DNA of 64,000 nt, from the NCBI GenBank assembly GCA_018398805.1, contig JAGFBZ010000738.1:434001-498000 (forward strand), read 5' to 3'. The position numbers and the translations under genes were made by a program. Positions 35,320-48,700 of the stretch are shown piece by piece (the first letter of the stretch is position 1; each line of letters begins with the position of its first letter). The notes below the pieces were generated by a model. It was not told the origin of the DNA, made no database searches, and saw only the letters and a program-made list of their open reading frames with translations. The stretch comes from Hirundichthys speculiger. Its lineage: Eukaryota > Chordata > Actinopteri > Beloniformes > Exocoetidae.

Positions 35320-37480
35320 GCTTCTCTTCTCGGGTTGTTCGTCTCAACGTGTCGGAGCTCGAGACAGGAGGCGGGACTTATAATGTACATGAGAACCGTG
35401 GAGAAGCAACACACACCGCCGCTCTGCTGCCGCCTCAAATGTCTTCTCACTTGTGTTTTCTCCGCCACATTTTCACCACTAAATCCTCTCTAAACTAACA
35501 TTTGCCCACACGCTTGTTACCGGAACAGGAAGGAAACAGTCTTCCCTCCAGATCCAGCTCATCTTTACAATCCAGGACTTTTTCTCTTCGTTTCAGGAAG
35601 CTTCAAACCTCTCGGATACTCGCTGACTCTGAGCCGTTTGCAGCCACTTTTCTCCTCTTTTCGTCTCCTAAATGATACCAAAGCTGTGTGTGTGCAGTGT
35701 AACAGTTGTGTTTCCGTTAGCAGAGACCCCTGTGGACAGATTGACAGTGAAATGGTGGCGGTGCTGTGATTTGTTGGCTTGTAACGGGGCAGTTTTGTGT
35801 GGAGGTAAACACACCGACGCTGTCGCTGCTCGGGGCGGATATTCATGTCCAGATGATCCGCTGGAACAAACTTCCGTCTCCACTAAATGGACATTCAACA
35901 TCGGCTGGACTGAAAACGCGTTTTATAATATCAATAAAAGGTTTTTTTCTTTTTTTCGGGGACATGGGCTTTAAGCTGCAGCAGCGCGTCAATGAGACTA
36001 AATATATTCATTATATCTGTAGAAATAAACTGACTCGTTTCCTCTAAGTAGATTCGACATTAGTTGGACTGAAACACATTTTGTCAAAGGACATTCAATG
36101 AAATACTACTTCCTTTGTCTTGCAGGGACATCAGGTGATATGTGAGAAGCTGCATCAGCATTTCAATGAGACTAAATATTGTCGATTCATTCAGTTTGTT
36201 GTCACAAATATTGAAAGTGTTCTCACCTCAGTCCCCCTTTTAAATTGCTCAAATATTATTTTTTTCATCCCTGGATTGGTTTTGTGTCTTTTCCAGATGT
36301 TCCATTCAATCAAGATATCTGTAGATTTGTGCTGTAGACTACTGCAGATCATAAACTCTGTTGAGTGTGTTTAATTGAGCCTTGCCTGGTTTGATGTCTT
36401 AAAGGTTCACCTTTCTACCCTCCCTCTGCACCCAGCTTATAGCAATGTTACATGTACTAATTTAGTGAATAAAACAAGTTTTGTGTAATAAATTATGTAT
36501 GCACAGAAGTGTCAGTTGTTTTAGAAGAAAGTGTTCTGTAGTTGAAGTCGGGTTCAGAGTTTAAGACAGTCACATGACTTCTTAAACCTCCTGCCACTGT
36601 TGTTTGCACCTGGGCTTTAATCTGCAGCTCAGGTTTAGACTGATCTCAGATGTAATGTCATCATAACATTTATTTCTATTTTTTAGCCTTTATTTAACCA
36701 GGTTAGTCCCGTTGAGATTAAGAATCTCTTTTTCAAGGGAGACCTGGCCAAGACGGGCAGCAGCAGCAAAACACAAAGCTGCAGACAAGACATACAAGGA
36801 AACAAAGTACAATTTACAAGCAGTAAAATTTGCATGAAATAAAACTATCTATAAAACAAGATGAGAGTTTCAGGGAGTCTTTTATACAGACATCAAGCTT
36901 CCAAGTCCTTCATCTTAGATTTAATAACATTTAGTAACACGAGCTCCTTGAGTTTTAAATCCTTCTGCAGGAAGCTCTAGGCTGAGGGTCCAGAAAACCC
37001 GAAAGAAAAAAAGAAAAAGAAAAGAAAAGTCCCCAAAAAGGTTCATACATGTTTGCTTAAACCTGATACAGGTACATTTAAATAACAGTTAATAACAGAA
37101 ACTGCTACCATAGTATTAGTGTGCATTGATTTTGACCAAATGTAGTATATTATATGCAGTGTGTATATATTTTAAAATAAATAAAATTACAATCTGTGGT
37201 GTGTGACAAGTATATTGGCATGTCAGGCTGATGCTTTATCTCCATAAAAATGTTTATAGCGTGTAACTGAACAGCTTGCTTACTATATCCCACAGTGCAA
37301 TGGGAGCTAGTCAGGGGGATCATGTTTATTTCTTCCATTAGTGCTGTGGCAGGGTTGATTTTATGGTGGGATACTATGTACCAACAACCACTGGACCAGT
37401 ATGCATTATATACTGGTCACTACATTCTATGAAAACAGCCTGAATCATTTATTTGATCCTCGTATTCTGTTCATTTAGGC
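35320..37480. other. H1 upstream and outer flank, arm B
   Basis: Mirror of arm A 11690-13830. Includes the duplicated exon-like units at about 35890-36215 and the LINE-tail-like repeat at about 36690-37010. No complete gene seen. Confidence 0.65.
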
Positions 37481-37486
37481 TTAACT
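37478..37486. other. empty insertion site of the hAT/Kolobok composite
   Basis: The target octamer 'atttaggc' (reverse complement of gcctaaat) occurs once, with flanks that match both sides of the 2466-11680 insertion. It is a pre-insertion allele preserved in the other arm. Confidence 0.9.
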
Positions 37487-38053
37487 ATCCGTGTGTCACT
37501 TTCAATCACGAACGTAAGGATCTGGATTGCCAGATCACCCACATATCATTTGTACCAGCCCAACCATAATGTAACTGACCCGGACTGGCCTTGGTTGGTG
37601 TCAGGTCAGAACATCCATTAAAACTCAGTATTTCTGAAAAATATGATCACAAGTGGCCAGTGCTTAGCTGATGGTATTAAAATGTGTATCCAAATGTGCC
37701 TTGAGAGATACGATCTAAGCCCCTGCTCTATATACAAAGAAATATTCCCATCATTTTTTAAATATAAAAACATATATATTCAATAGATATCTGAGTGTCT
37801 ACAATGCAATGAAATTCATTTCATTTGACAAAATTCAGGGAGACTGCAGACACAAACATCCCAGACCACCTACAAATGCATCCTGAGTGGTGATTGGATC
37901 TGGATTAGTTTTGAAATGTGTTCCGAACTTGTACTGACACTTTCACAGCACTGACACAGTTGGACTGATGTCAGAATCCTCTTCTCTGATGCTTTGCATT
38001 GTTTTTCTGTACATACATGATAACCAACAATTTTGAGCAACATCTTTCATATG

Positions 38054-38125
38054 TGACCCTGACGTGAATTGAACACGCAACCTTCTGATCTGGAGTCAGA
38101 CGCGCTAACATTGCGCCACAGAGTC
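38054..38125 (-). tRNA. tRNA-Trp (CCA), copy C1
   Basis: 72 nt, anticodon CCA. Small changes: D-loop 'aatgttagc' and T-loop 'ttcaattc'. Stems still pair. It lies just outside the end of arm homology at 38004. Confidence 0.88.
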
Positions 38126-38149
38126 TGATGATGAGAGTTCTGATATGGT

Positions 38150-38900
38150 TTAGTCATTTCAGATCTAATAATAAACAGTTACCTAGCAATGGACTGCATT
38201 TATGCAGCTCTTTTCTTCTATATCTTGTCCACGGACACTCTCTTTTTTGTTCTTTACCCGCTGGTCACCGGGTACCGGGTGTAATCTCGCCTAGGGCACC
38301 AAATTAGGTAGAGCCAGCTTTGTTCACAACAATGACAAAATATGAATGGATTCAGTCTACTGTAAATGTATTCAGCAAAGCTGTCTTTGCCACTACCAAT
38401 AAGAATATTATTTTTAAATTTATTACATGTAAGTGTGGTCACAAAAATAATAAATACACATTATGGCAAATATTTACCGAAATGAATTTGGAAACAATCA
38501 TTTTGGCTGCATCTCCCACCTGAATCCGTTCAAGTTGATTGACAGGTGAGACGTTTGGAGCGACTGGCGGATACATGAACCACATGACTGGGTGTCGGCG
38601 AAATCAATGACGTAACTGTCCGACTCAAAGGCTCTGGTCTGAGGAACAAAAAGGAAGTTAACTAAAGGACTCCAACTTTGGAACAGCCATTGACCCGATG
38701 AAACTCTCTCCAACAGAGTTACTGAAGCACTTATGACTGTCAGGATTTTTAAAATTTCACTGACAACCATTTTAGAATGTTGATGTGGTAAATTTATTTT
38801 GATTGCAGGTCTGTTCATAACTTTTTTTCCAAATTTGATGAGTGCTCTCATTATTGGGAGCAACTGTTGATGTGGGATATGTTGTACAAGCATTTTCCTC
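38150..38900. other. spacer between tRNA-Trp C1 and D1
   Basis: 38150-38230 is repeated after D1. 38690-38880 matches the tRNA flank unit of arm B (32275-32500). The middle has no recognised content. C1 and D1 with flanks look like a tandem duplication of about 893 bp. Confidence 0.6.
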
Positions 38901-38946
38901 TGTACATGAATGATAACCAACATTTATGTACAACACTACCCATAAG

Positions 38947-39018
38947 TGACCCTGACGTGAGTTGAACACGCAACCTTCTGATCTGGAGTCAGACGCGCTA
39001 CCATTGCGCCACAGAGTC
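38947..39018 (-). tRNA. tRNA-Trp (CCA), copy D1
   Basis: Sequence as in A1 and B1, 72 nt, anticodon CCA, all stems paired. Confidence 0.95.
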
Positions 39019-39019
39019 T

Positions 39020-40500
39020 GATGAGCAGAGCTCAGATATTGTTTAGTCATGTCAGATCTAATAATAGACAGTTACGTAGCAATGAACTGCATTTATGCAG
39101 CTCTATTCTTCTGTATCTTGTCCACAGACATTTCAACATATAGAATTCAGGATCAGGAATTAAACCACCAACTTTCCAGTGAGGAGACGACTGCTCTTCC
39201 TCTTGATCCACCTCCACCCCAACAATGCAGTCATTTACCAGTGGAACGGCAGACTCATTTACTAACAACCTGTTAAAATGCCCCAGAATTCACTCCCACC
39301 ACCACATTACAAACACCTCCGGTTACCACTCTTAGCATTAGCATGCTAACATGGAGTGGGTGGAATGGGCTTTGCTGTCCTGTAAATTACAGCTACACAA
39401 AATTACAAATACAACCCAAATACAATGTTATTTCCTATTTATTCAAAGAATCCTGTAGCGGTGCTTTCAGAGAGGATGGAGGACGGTGCAGTTGGTACCG
39501 TAGTTGGGCTGCAGCACAAGAGCAGCACCAGCACCAGAACAAATCACATCCATGCGGGACGCCAGTTGCTAAACATATGAAAAAGCTTTCCAACAACTCG
39601 TAAGCAAATATCAACTAGCTACAGAGACAGCTGCTGAGATGGATGCATGCTGTATCCCAATCCATGCATCATTCGTTCTTTTCATTTTTAATCAAAAATG
39701 AAAAAATGAAAGAATGGCTGGTTTTGTATTTTTGAATCAGATAACAGAAAACAAACCCTTATTTTTCATACTTGAGACGGTGGTTTTCACATGTTTGAGC
39801 ATCTCAATGTTCACCAAGTTACACTGCATCATTTTAAACTTACTTCAGTTCATGTTTATAATGATATTTTCACTGCAGCCCAAATAGCATCACAGGTCAT
39901 GTGACAACAGTCAGTGTCATCATTGGCCAATAGCATTTTTTTTTTTTTTTTTCGGTTGTGGATGTCTGATACAACATGGATCACTTTTTCTAAGCTTTAG
40001 TTTGACATAATGAAATATTCATGACTCAACAGACTCCAGTGAGCATAAATGTAGACCTGCATACAACACACGACCACACCGCCACTACAGACATTTCTGG
40101 TTGGTTTGGTTTACATCACACAGAAACTCAGAATGCAGATAAACATTTAGCTACTGTGTCGTATCAGGGAAATGTTCAGGAACAATATTTACAAGTGTAA
40201 GATGGAAAATGAAATATATTTCTGGTGGGAGAACTTTACACAGAAACGAGTAGATCAGCTCTACATGAAACCATGACACATTTTAACATCACAGACGTTT
40301 TTCTGAGTCACCGTGTGACATTTTGTGCAGTTGACTATGATGTGATCAGTTCAGCTTTCCAGACATCGAACAGATGGGTTTGACAGGAGGAGTTAGAAGT
40401 CAGAGATCTGTTTAAGTTGATCAAATCTAGTGAAAGCCAGAAATGAGATGTAAAAGCATGAACACGCTGATGTAGACTCTCATGGTAACTCTCAAAGGTT
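39020..40500. other. unassigned AT-rich region
   Basis: No gene, RNA or clear mobile element recognised. Contains a 21-base poly-T run near 39930-39950. The short open frames are not convincing. Confidence 0.55.
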
Positions 40501-40506
40501 TGAATC

Positions 40507-40860
40507 AAGGCAACTGGATTTGTTTCTCTTTATTCTTGAAGACATGACTCCTTTCATCCAGAAGGAATCTTCAGTTCAAACTGACCAGTGGGGAGTTTGG
40601 AGCTGGAAGTTGTTGAAGTCATTCCTGAAATCATTGAGCCCTTCTGGAGGTCTCATCAGTCTCTTGTCCACTGTCAGTTGTCCACCTGGTTTTGGTCGCA
40701 TGAATCCGGATGTAGATGGTTGTGAAACCATTCAGGTTGGAGATTCAAGGCTGCGTTGTTGGTAATGGTTAGATGAAATCTGAGTCCTCCTTCTCTAGTT
40801 AATTTGGGTTTTTTCATGCTTGTCCTCTCAGTCCAAACTGTCTGCATTGTTGTCTTCAAA
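40507..40860 (-). pseudogene. second Penelope-like element remnant
   Basis: On the minus strand 40859-40740 reads 'KPKLTREGGLRFHLTITNNAAL', a decayed version of the Penelope GIY-YIG-region segment seen at 6291-6572. About 40507-40600 resembles the terminal arm ('caactggatttg', 'cttgaagacatga', 'cttcagttc') with the ribozyme core mutated away. Confidence 0.6.
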
Positions 40861-40867
40861 AGAGCTC

Positions 40868-41523
40868 CTTATGGTTGAGATGCAGGTGGACTGCTCTCTG
40901 AAATCTTCTGCTTTTGGGAGGGTCAACATCGCCACTGAAGTGGATGAGAGCTATAGGCTAGCGGTACGCCACCACAAGGACTCGGTGAGCAGGATCAGAG
41001 ACGTCCTGTCCCACCTCATAGACTGTGTGAAGTTCTGTGGGGTGTTTGAAGTAGCCGTGTGAGGCAAAGACAGAAGCCAAGATCCGATAACCCAGACATT
41101 TTTCTGGTATCATTGGATGACGTATTTGAGGAAAATGTCAGGACTGCTACAGTTTCTAAGGGCATGTCGAAGACCGTGCAAAATTAGCTCTTAGAATATT
41201 TCAAAACCAGTAGCACGTCAGCTTCATTTGACAGCGCCACCTTGAGGGAGGCGTGTGGTTTCCTGAGGATGCTGCAGGATGAGGACCTTCAGCTTTTTTC
41301 TGTGGCTCTTCCACTCCATCAGATTGTGCCTCATGATGACATCGTCTACCAGCAGTTACAGAGAAAGGACACTGATGCAGTGTTCATCAAAAAAGTTTTT
41401 CAGAGCTTCACAAGCAGAGTGCAGGCGATAAGGGACTCAGTCACAGCTGGGAGCAGCAGAACTCTCCAGACTAAGGAAAGCCTCGGTGAAGAGGAGAAGC
41501 TGAGGCTGTCTGAGGAGCTCTGA
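40868..41523 (+). pseudogene. hAT transposase relic (DUF4371-type region)
   Basis: 'RHHKDSVSRIRDVLSHLIDC' and 'VKFCGVFEVAV', then a frameshifted part, then from 41242 'MLQDEDLQLFS...VPHDDIVYQQLQRKDTDAVFIKK'. This order is that of the DUF4371 region in ZMYM/hAT-derived fish proteins. Stops at 41060 and 41187 show decay. It is interrupted downstream by the hAT element at 41574. Confidence 0.65.
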
Positions 41524-41573
41524 CTCACACCACAGAGAAGTCCTCATTCACCAACCACCTTGTTCATGCGGCC

Positions 41574-43133
41574 CAGTGCTTTAAGTGGGCCGGTACGCAC
41601 CGGTACGGAGTACCCGCACTTCTCAATATTAGCCTCTGGGACTTCTCAAGAGCTCATAGTACTCTGTTTCTCTCCTTGCGATTTGGCTATACAGTGGTGT
41701 CGCCATGACAACGCCACTGCCCCTCGCGAGACGTTCACTCGTAAAGAGGTCTCGCGAGTCGAGTGTGCCAGAAAGCAATAGAAAGAACGCGAAGAAGAAT
41801 GGCCAGACTGCTGGTCAAATGACCAAATAAGGTACTTTTGCTCACAGAATGAGTGGCTTATAAGTAAGGACAAAAGGCTTGGGTGCAAGGTATGCAGTAA
41901 AGTTAACTCCCTTGCTACCCAAACACATCAGAGACTGAGGTTGTCACATGAGTGGGGTAGATGTTTAATCTCTGCATTTGGAGCAGACAAGGCAACACAA
42001 ATGTTGTCTTTGCGAAAGAAGATCAGCTAAAAGCTGTCCATACCATTGCTGTGTCTACCAGTGAATGTGAGCGTGCCTTCAGTTGTATGAACAACATTCT
42101 TACCCTTGCTGTTACCAGACTTTCAGACCTGATCTTTCTGAAATGTAATGGGCCACCATTAGAACAGTTCAGTCCACAAAGCTATGTGATGTCATGGCTG
42201 GCGAAGGGGAGACGAAGCTCAGAAGACAGGGAATGTAAAGCTCCAAGCTGTTCGAGCAAAGATGAGCCCAAGACCTGCTGGAGCCTTTTCTAAGTAGGTT
42301 GAAATATAATCACAATTTTCTTAAATATTCACAGTCCACTTCTTTTGACACATTTGTACAATATAATGCAAACCAGAACAGCAACACTGCTATGAATTCT
42401 ACTTTAAAAAGCTTAATAGTTTTTAACATTTGTTGTCTGAAAAATTATGATTCTTCTATTTGTTTATTATGGGTTTGTGTGTTATTTTCTCCATGCCTTG
42501 TCTCCATATTTTATATATGTGTGTCTCTCATGTGTCTGTCCACAGGGTATGTTCAGTACCAGTGCCTTGTTTGTCAACCTCCTGTTCAAGATGTGGTTGC
42601 ATTTTTGTAAGTATATGAAGATCTTATTCATCAATAATATCATGTTGTTGGTCCTCTTAAATATGTGAATTTGCCCTTTTAAGTTTCACTACAATCAAAT
42701 ATTTAAGTCTAAAATAATAGACAGTCACTGTCAACCTTTTTTTTATGATAGAAACAAACACATGAGTTTGTTATTTAATTGATTTACTTGTCAACTGCTT
42801 AGCTCACTTCTCCAATTTTCTCCATGCCTTGTCTCCATATTTTATCTATGTGTGTCTCTCATGTTTCTGTCCACAGGGAACTCTAGGTGCCAGTTAGTTC
42901 GGTTGTGCATCAGCCTCTATGCTACCTGAGGGCCACCCCCCTGAGGACCTCCCTTGTGTACACAGAATTTGTTTTGAAATTTCAATAAAACAATTTTCTT
43001 TTTAAAAATCAGTATCATGTCCTAGTATTTAAATATATCACTTAATCATCTGCTGTTACCCACCGCCTAATTTACCTGACATCAGTTGAATAAGGGGAGT
43101 ACCAGCACTTATTTTTTTCCACTTAAAGCACTG
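41574..43133 (+). mobile_element. hAT element relic, 1.56 kb
   Basis: Inverted ends 'cagtgctttaagtggg' and '...ccacttaaagcactg'. Flanks 'ttcatgcggcc' and 'ttcatgcc' suggest a decayed target duplication. The interior keeps an N-terminal BED-like finger region ('EWLISKDKRLGCKVC', about 41851-41895) and, from 42020, the hAT C-terminal dimerisation domain ('VHTIAVSTSECERAFSCMNN', 'TRLSDLIFL'). The catalytic core between them is deleted. Two 60-bp copies of 'tttctccatgccttgtctcc...' lie at about 42487 and 42817. Confidence 0.8.
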
Positions 43134-44330
43134 TTCATGCCACTCTTCTACAAGCAGAGATGTTTGAGCAACACTGCCACCTTTAGTTCTGGAGGTGGCA
43201 AAGGTTAAATGGGCCAGATGTGTCCCAACACCAGAATCCAGCTGTGGGATGAGCTCTGAGCTCTGCTATGGTGGAACAAAACAGCAAATGTACACAAGTG
43301 TTCCACTGGGTGTTCACGAGTTCAGCTAATGTAGTTTCTGTAGTCTGGAAGAGTCAAAACACTTGAACACCAATGAATGACAAACACCAGATAATCTCAT
43401 CTCATCAGACAACTTTTGGACTATTTCTCTTTTTATTTTCACATTTTAAGATTTTCCCAGGCTTCTCTCTACATAAAACGTTGTGCAGAAAATATTTTTC
43501 TGAAGAACTTTGTGCAATATTATCTGAAATTCTCTTTACACATTGATAGAAATCAATTTTTTAAAATACTCTCACTTCAAAACAAAAAAGTATTTCTCAC
43601 CTATGGAAGTGACAGGGCTCCAACAACACATTTATCTATTGTGAACAGGTATCGCATGTTTCTGTGCTTTAAACGAGGGGCTTCAGGTGGCAGTGGAAAC
43701 AAGTTAACAGCGTTTCAGATTCAGAAAACTTTATTTATCCCCTGGGAATATTTAAAGAGAGAGCAAGGAGCCGTGTCACTCCAGCAGACCCTGATGGCCC
43801 TCAGGATGACTGAATTATCATCCATAAATAATGTTGAGACAACAACTATTTTCAATATACACTATAATTTACTATATCACAATAAAAGAGTAGCTGGTAT
43901 AATTAATTTATTAATTCATTCATCAAATATACATATTTGTTTTAAGGTTAAACCAAACTTGTTTTATTTTATCATTGTTGTCTTTTTAATAAAATATAAT
44001 CATTTTATGTAACAGTGACTTGGTAAAATGAATGCATGAAATGAACAAGTAAAAGTGCGCTAAAACTACACGGTGGCAGTGTTCCTATCATTCAGGCTGC
44101 AGCAGGATGCAGAAAGCAACGTCATGACGTCACTTTGACGTGCCTTTTGTCGTCACCTTGTCCATCGGTGGGGGCTGGGTACCCTAACTCTTCATTCCAG
44201 TTGTGTTGGTGGATCGTGGTTGGGCCGGGGCATTGCTTTGACCAGCAGGGTTTATTGTGGGGATTTGTGAACCAGGGTCAGGAAAGACTTTGTATCTGTC
44301 TTTCTCTTATTTATTGATGTTTTTGCAGAG
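43134..44330. other. unassigned region with a dispersed repeat tail
   Basis: A 'gattcagaaaactttattta' repeat tail is seen at about 43720-43745. The rest is AT-rich with no recognised gene; the 198-codon frame at 43416 has no family resemblance and a composition like translated AT-rich DNA. Confidence 0.5.
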
Positions 44331-45300
44331 GATCTGGTTTGCCACCGCAGCTCTTGGAGGTGGATTAAATGTTTACCGAGAATGTTTCGGTCTTTGAAGC
44401 TTTCCAGTCATTGCCGGGCGCTCTCTCTCCAACAAGAATGTTCTTAAAGGCATGGTACTGTCTGCTCCTCCAAAAGACTTTAATTCTGATACTGTCTATG
44501 GCTGGGGCATTTGTAATGGCGTTTCTTTAAACATTCTGAGCACAAACTAGTTATTGTACTTTTTTAGCAACATTTTGTTCATAGGGTTTCACTACAAGGC
44601 ACTTGTTAATAGCAATACTTCAAAAAACTGTAAAGAATAATTTATGTGGTGGCTTTAAACTTGAGCCTGTTTGGTGATGTTTAAGTATCTCTTAAGGATT
44701 TGAGCCAGAGGGTGATGAATGAAATCAGAAAATCTGATTCTTAAGAGCTGCTTTTTAACTTTACAGCAATAGCAACACAAGTCTGTTTTTTTGGTTTTTT
44801 TTTTTTAATATTTCACCATAAAACATTTCAAGTAGGTCAGGAGTGTTTTACAATATCAGAACAGGGTTCTTGTGAATTAGTAAAATAAGTGCTTTGCCAC
44901 TCGGAGGGACTCGCTTTGGAAGTGTACTTTTTATTCCCAACCCAGAAGTTGAATTGAGTAAGTTTGGTTCAGTTTTGCAAAAGCCCGGAGTCTCCGTAGG
45001 ACAGCTGTGCTCATGGAGCATCTAGAGGAGGGAACAAGTGCCACAGCTCCAATAAGTCCCTGTTAAAATGAACCTGAATGGCTTCACAACATCATACTGT
45101 GCTTCATCTGTAGATTTTTCAGGGGAAAACCAAACTTTTCACAGCTGTGTACTTCATGGAAGAAAAGGAAGAGAGAGTTGTTTCAGATTAGTTTCTTTAT
45201 TTTGTCTTTTCATATCTGTAGGTGAATTGCAATACTTTTGTCTATAGTGTCTGCGGTGTTCAGTTTGCAATAAATGGTATATTCTGATGTGTACAGTTAC
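44330..45300 (+). pseudogene. possible retrocopy or untranslated mRNA-derived segment
   Basis: In one frame about 44338-44550 reads 'ATAALGGGLNVYRECFGL', a stop, then 'LSNKNVLKGMVLSAPPKDFN' and 'DTVYGWGICNGVSLNI', which looks like real but decayed coding sequence. An AATAAA lies at about 45270. No family is recognised. An AT-rich spacer with no gene follows to 45790. Confidence 0.3.
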
Positions 45301-45799
45301 ATTTTTTTTTTAATTACAAAAATTGTACTTGGTTTTTGTACATTTTTGTGTGATGGTTTCAAAAAGAACAAAATCTTAAAGTTTAAAGGAAATCTTAGTA
45401 TTTTTTAGCTTTTTTTGTCTTAAGATATTGATGCAGGATTTATTCTTGAAATAAATGAATTTATCTGTCAATGAAGGACATCAATGTACGCAGTATAATA
45501 GTAAGCACAGTAGTAAACAACAACAACAAAAAAATATATTTATATAAAATAAGAAAAAAAAGAACAAAGACAAAAAATGAAAAAAACAAAAATGAAGTTC
45601 TAATCTTAAACAGAGGAAATGTCAGTTTCAGTTTTTTACATGAAGAACAGGTTACAATCTGAAAGATATCCTACACATTTCAGAGCTTTTTTTTTCTCTT
45701 GAATTCTTAAGTGAGGAACAGTACACCTTCATGTCCATAAGAAAATATTGAATATAGGTTTTTGCTTCAAAAATTTTGATTTGTGTATAAAGAATTTGC

Positions 45800-48700
45800 C
45801 TAAAGTAATAAAAAGATTGACAATATATCTGTGTATGTCATTGGCCTTTTTGAAATAAAATAAAATAAAATATCAACAGCTTCTATGTATATAGTTTCTT
45901 TCAAGAGGTTTGACAAATAACTTTCTATGTCTTTCCAAAATCTTTCTGAATATAAACAACTTGAAAATAGGTGTTCTATTGATTCATTTTCTAATTCACA
46001 AAAACTACATTCTTTTTTCACATCAGGGAAGAACCTAGCAATATTTTCATTACAGGGAAAGCATCTATGTTTAATTTTAAATGAAATTTCTTTAACTTTG
46101 TAAGAAAAAATCAGTGTAGTGTAGTCCATGCTACATTCCAATCCACATCATATTCAGAAGCCCACTTAAATACTGCCATCGGGGTAGATTTACTGCTAAA
46201 TGAAGCTCTAATAACTTTATTATTAAATTTTCTACCCAAGAAATTCATCCCATTGATTACTATATTTTTGGGGGGTTCTATATGAAAAAAATGGAAGTGT
46301 TGCTTAGTAACATTAATATTCCTTTTGGTATGGCTTTGATAATCATATTCCTTTCTTGAAATATTTAGATTATATTTTTTCATAAATTCGATAGAAAATG
46401 GAGTACTCCTTTATTACTTGAATGACCAATATGATATTATCATACCATTCACAAAGAAATAGGCTTTTGCGTTTATGGGTTATATAGTTGTTATTCCATA
46501 AGTAGCATTTATGTGGAGAGAATTTGTGATGATATAGTAAATTCCAACAGGTTAAAATTTGTTTGTGAAATGCAGCTAGATTGACAGGAATTTTATCTAC
46601 ATCATAAGAGCATTGTAATAAAAACCTAAGCCCACCCAGTTTCTCAAAAAAAAATGTGGGAAAATATTCCATAAACTGAGAGGATTTTTTTAAATAGTTT
46701 TGTATCCATTTACTTTTAATAATATTGTTAAATAATCCAAAACCAAAACATTTAGTCCTCCTTCTCTAATGTTCGAACATCACCTCTTTTTTAATCTTAT
46801 GTGATTTGTTACCCCATATAAAATTATATAGTAATTTGTCTAAAGTGTGACAGGTGGATTTCGAAACATCCATTGATGAGAAAATATATGAAGCTCTAGA
46901 CAACCCTTCTGCCTTAGATAATAATACCCTACCTTGTAAACTCAAATCCCTACCTAGCCATGAATTAAACTTATTTTTAATAGATTCAGTCATGGACTCC
47001 ATGTTTAAAGACTTCATTTCTGTATTACTTTTTGAAATTTTAACCCCTAAATAAGTAACACTATTTTTAAATGAAATTCCTTCAATACAGGGGCTATTAC
47101 AAGACTTTAAAGATAATACAGTAATCCCCCTCACTTCGCGGTTAATGTGACCCCCCCCTGCGAATGGTGAAAAACCGCGATGTGGATGTACATGTATATG
47201 TACATAGAGTATACATGTACGTATGCAAAATCTCTCACTCTCTCCTCTGTGCGTAGCTGACGAGAGCAAGAGATGGAGATGCAGGGACGCGTGTCAGCCA
47301 ATCAGCTACAGATAACTGACGACACAGTAATGACGTCATAGCAGCCAATCACAGGCCTCGATATTCGTTCATGGAGCCTCCCATCGGCTCTTGTTGCTTC
47401 CCAAGACTCGTTCTTAATATGATGGGTTTCGCTTAAGCCTCAGGCGCTCCGTTTGATTTTTTTTTTCAAATTTTTTTTTTCGAATATTTTTTTTCTATGA
47501 ATATTTTTGAAACTTCCGCGATGTACTGAGACCGCGATTGCTGAGATCCCGAAGTGTGGGGAATTACTGCATTTCACATTTTGAGATGTTTAGAACAAGA
47601 CCAGATACCTTTGAAAAATCTTTAATTATATCAAGAGCTTTGCGTGCCTGAGTTTGATTTTTTAAGAATATTGATCATCTGCTAGTTGAGAAATTTTAAT
47701 CTCTGTATCGTTGAATCTAATCCCTTCAAGACTGATTTTATTAATCAGGGAGCATAACACCTGGGATACTAACAAAAAAGTAAGGGGGAGCTGGGACATC
47801 TTTGTCTGATACCTTTATAAATGTTGAATCTTGGGGAAGTACCATTAAGAAGTTTTACAGGGCTATTACCACCCTTATATAGAGTCTTAACCGCTTGAAT
47901 AAAGAAATCCCCAAAATTCAAAGATTTTAATGTATCAAAAATGAAGTTATGGCAAACACTATCAAAAGCTTTCTGAAAGTCTGAAAATAAAATGAGATAT
48001 TCATCCTCAAGTAGTTCTCTATATTCAATCATATGCAAAATCAGCCTTATATTATTAGAAATATTGCGTCCTTTTAAGAAACCAGATTGACATTCATCAA
48101 TCGAATTATGTAAACTGAATTTTAATCGTTTTGCTAGAATTGACGCCATCACCTTATAAGCGTTATTCAAAAGCGCCAATTATCAACAATGAGCTTATTT
48201 TTTTGAGGCTTTGGAATAAGAGTGATAATGCGTTACCTCATAGAGTGAGGTAATTCACCTTTGTTTATTGAATCTTTAAACACCTGTAACAAGAATTTAT
48301 CCAGCTCAGGCATGAGTTCTGACATTAGACCATCATTCTCAGCTGACTTATTATTTTTAAGCTGTGATATCCCAAATCTGATTTCTTCTAAAGTTAATTC
48401 AACTACAGCATACTTTGTTAAAGTCATCATCGGCTATTGGAAGATCAGAGATTACAGAAAATAATTGAGAGGAATTCAATGAGACTTGGATCTGGCAAAT
48501 AAAGTGTTTTGTAGAATTTCCCTATATATCCTCCAATTGCATTAAGGTCTTCTGTAATATTACCATTCACTTCTAGTTTCCTAATCATATTTAGCTCTCC
48601 CCTGCTTTTTTTTCGAGATTAAAGAAATATTTGCTTTTTTTTCCCCTTTCTTCAACCATTGTCTCCTTGATCGTACAAATGCCCCTTTCGCTTTGTTTTC

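Noticed and set aside
43416..44012. 198-codon open frame
   Set aside because: AT-rich composition, contains a dispersed repeat tail in the middle, and no recognisable domain.
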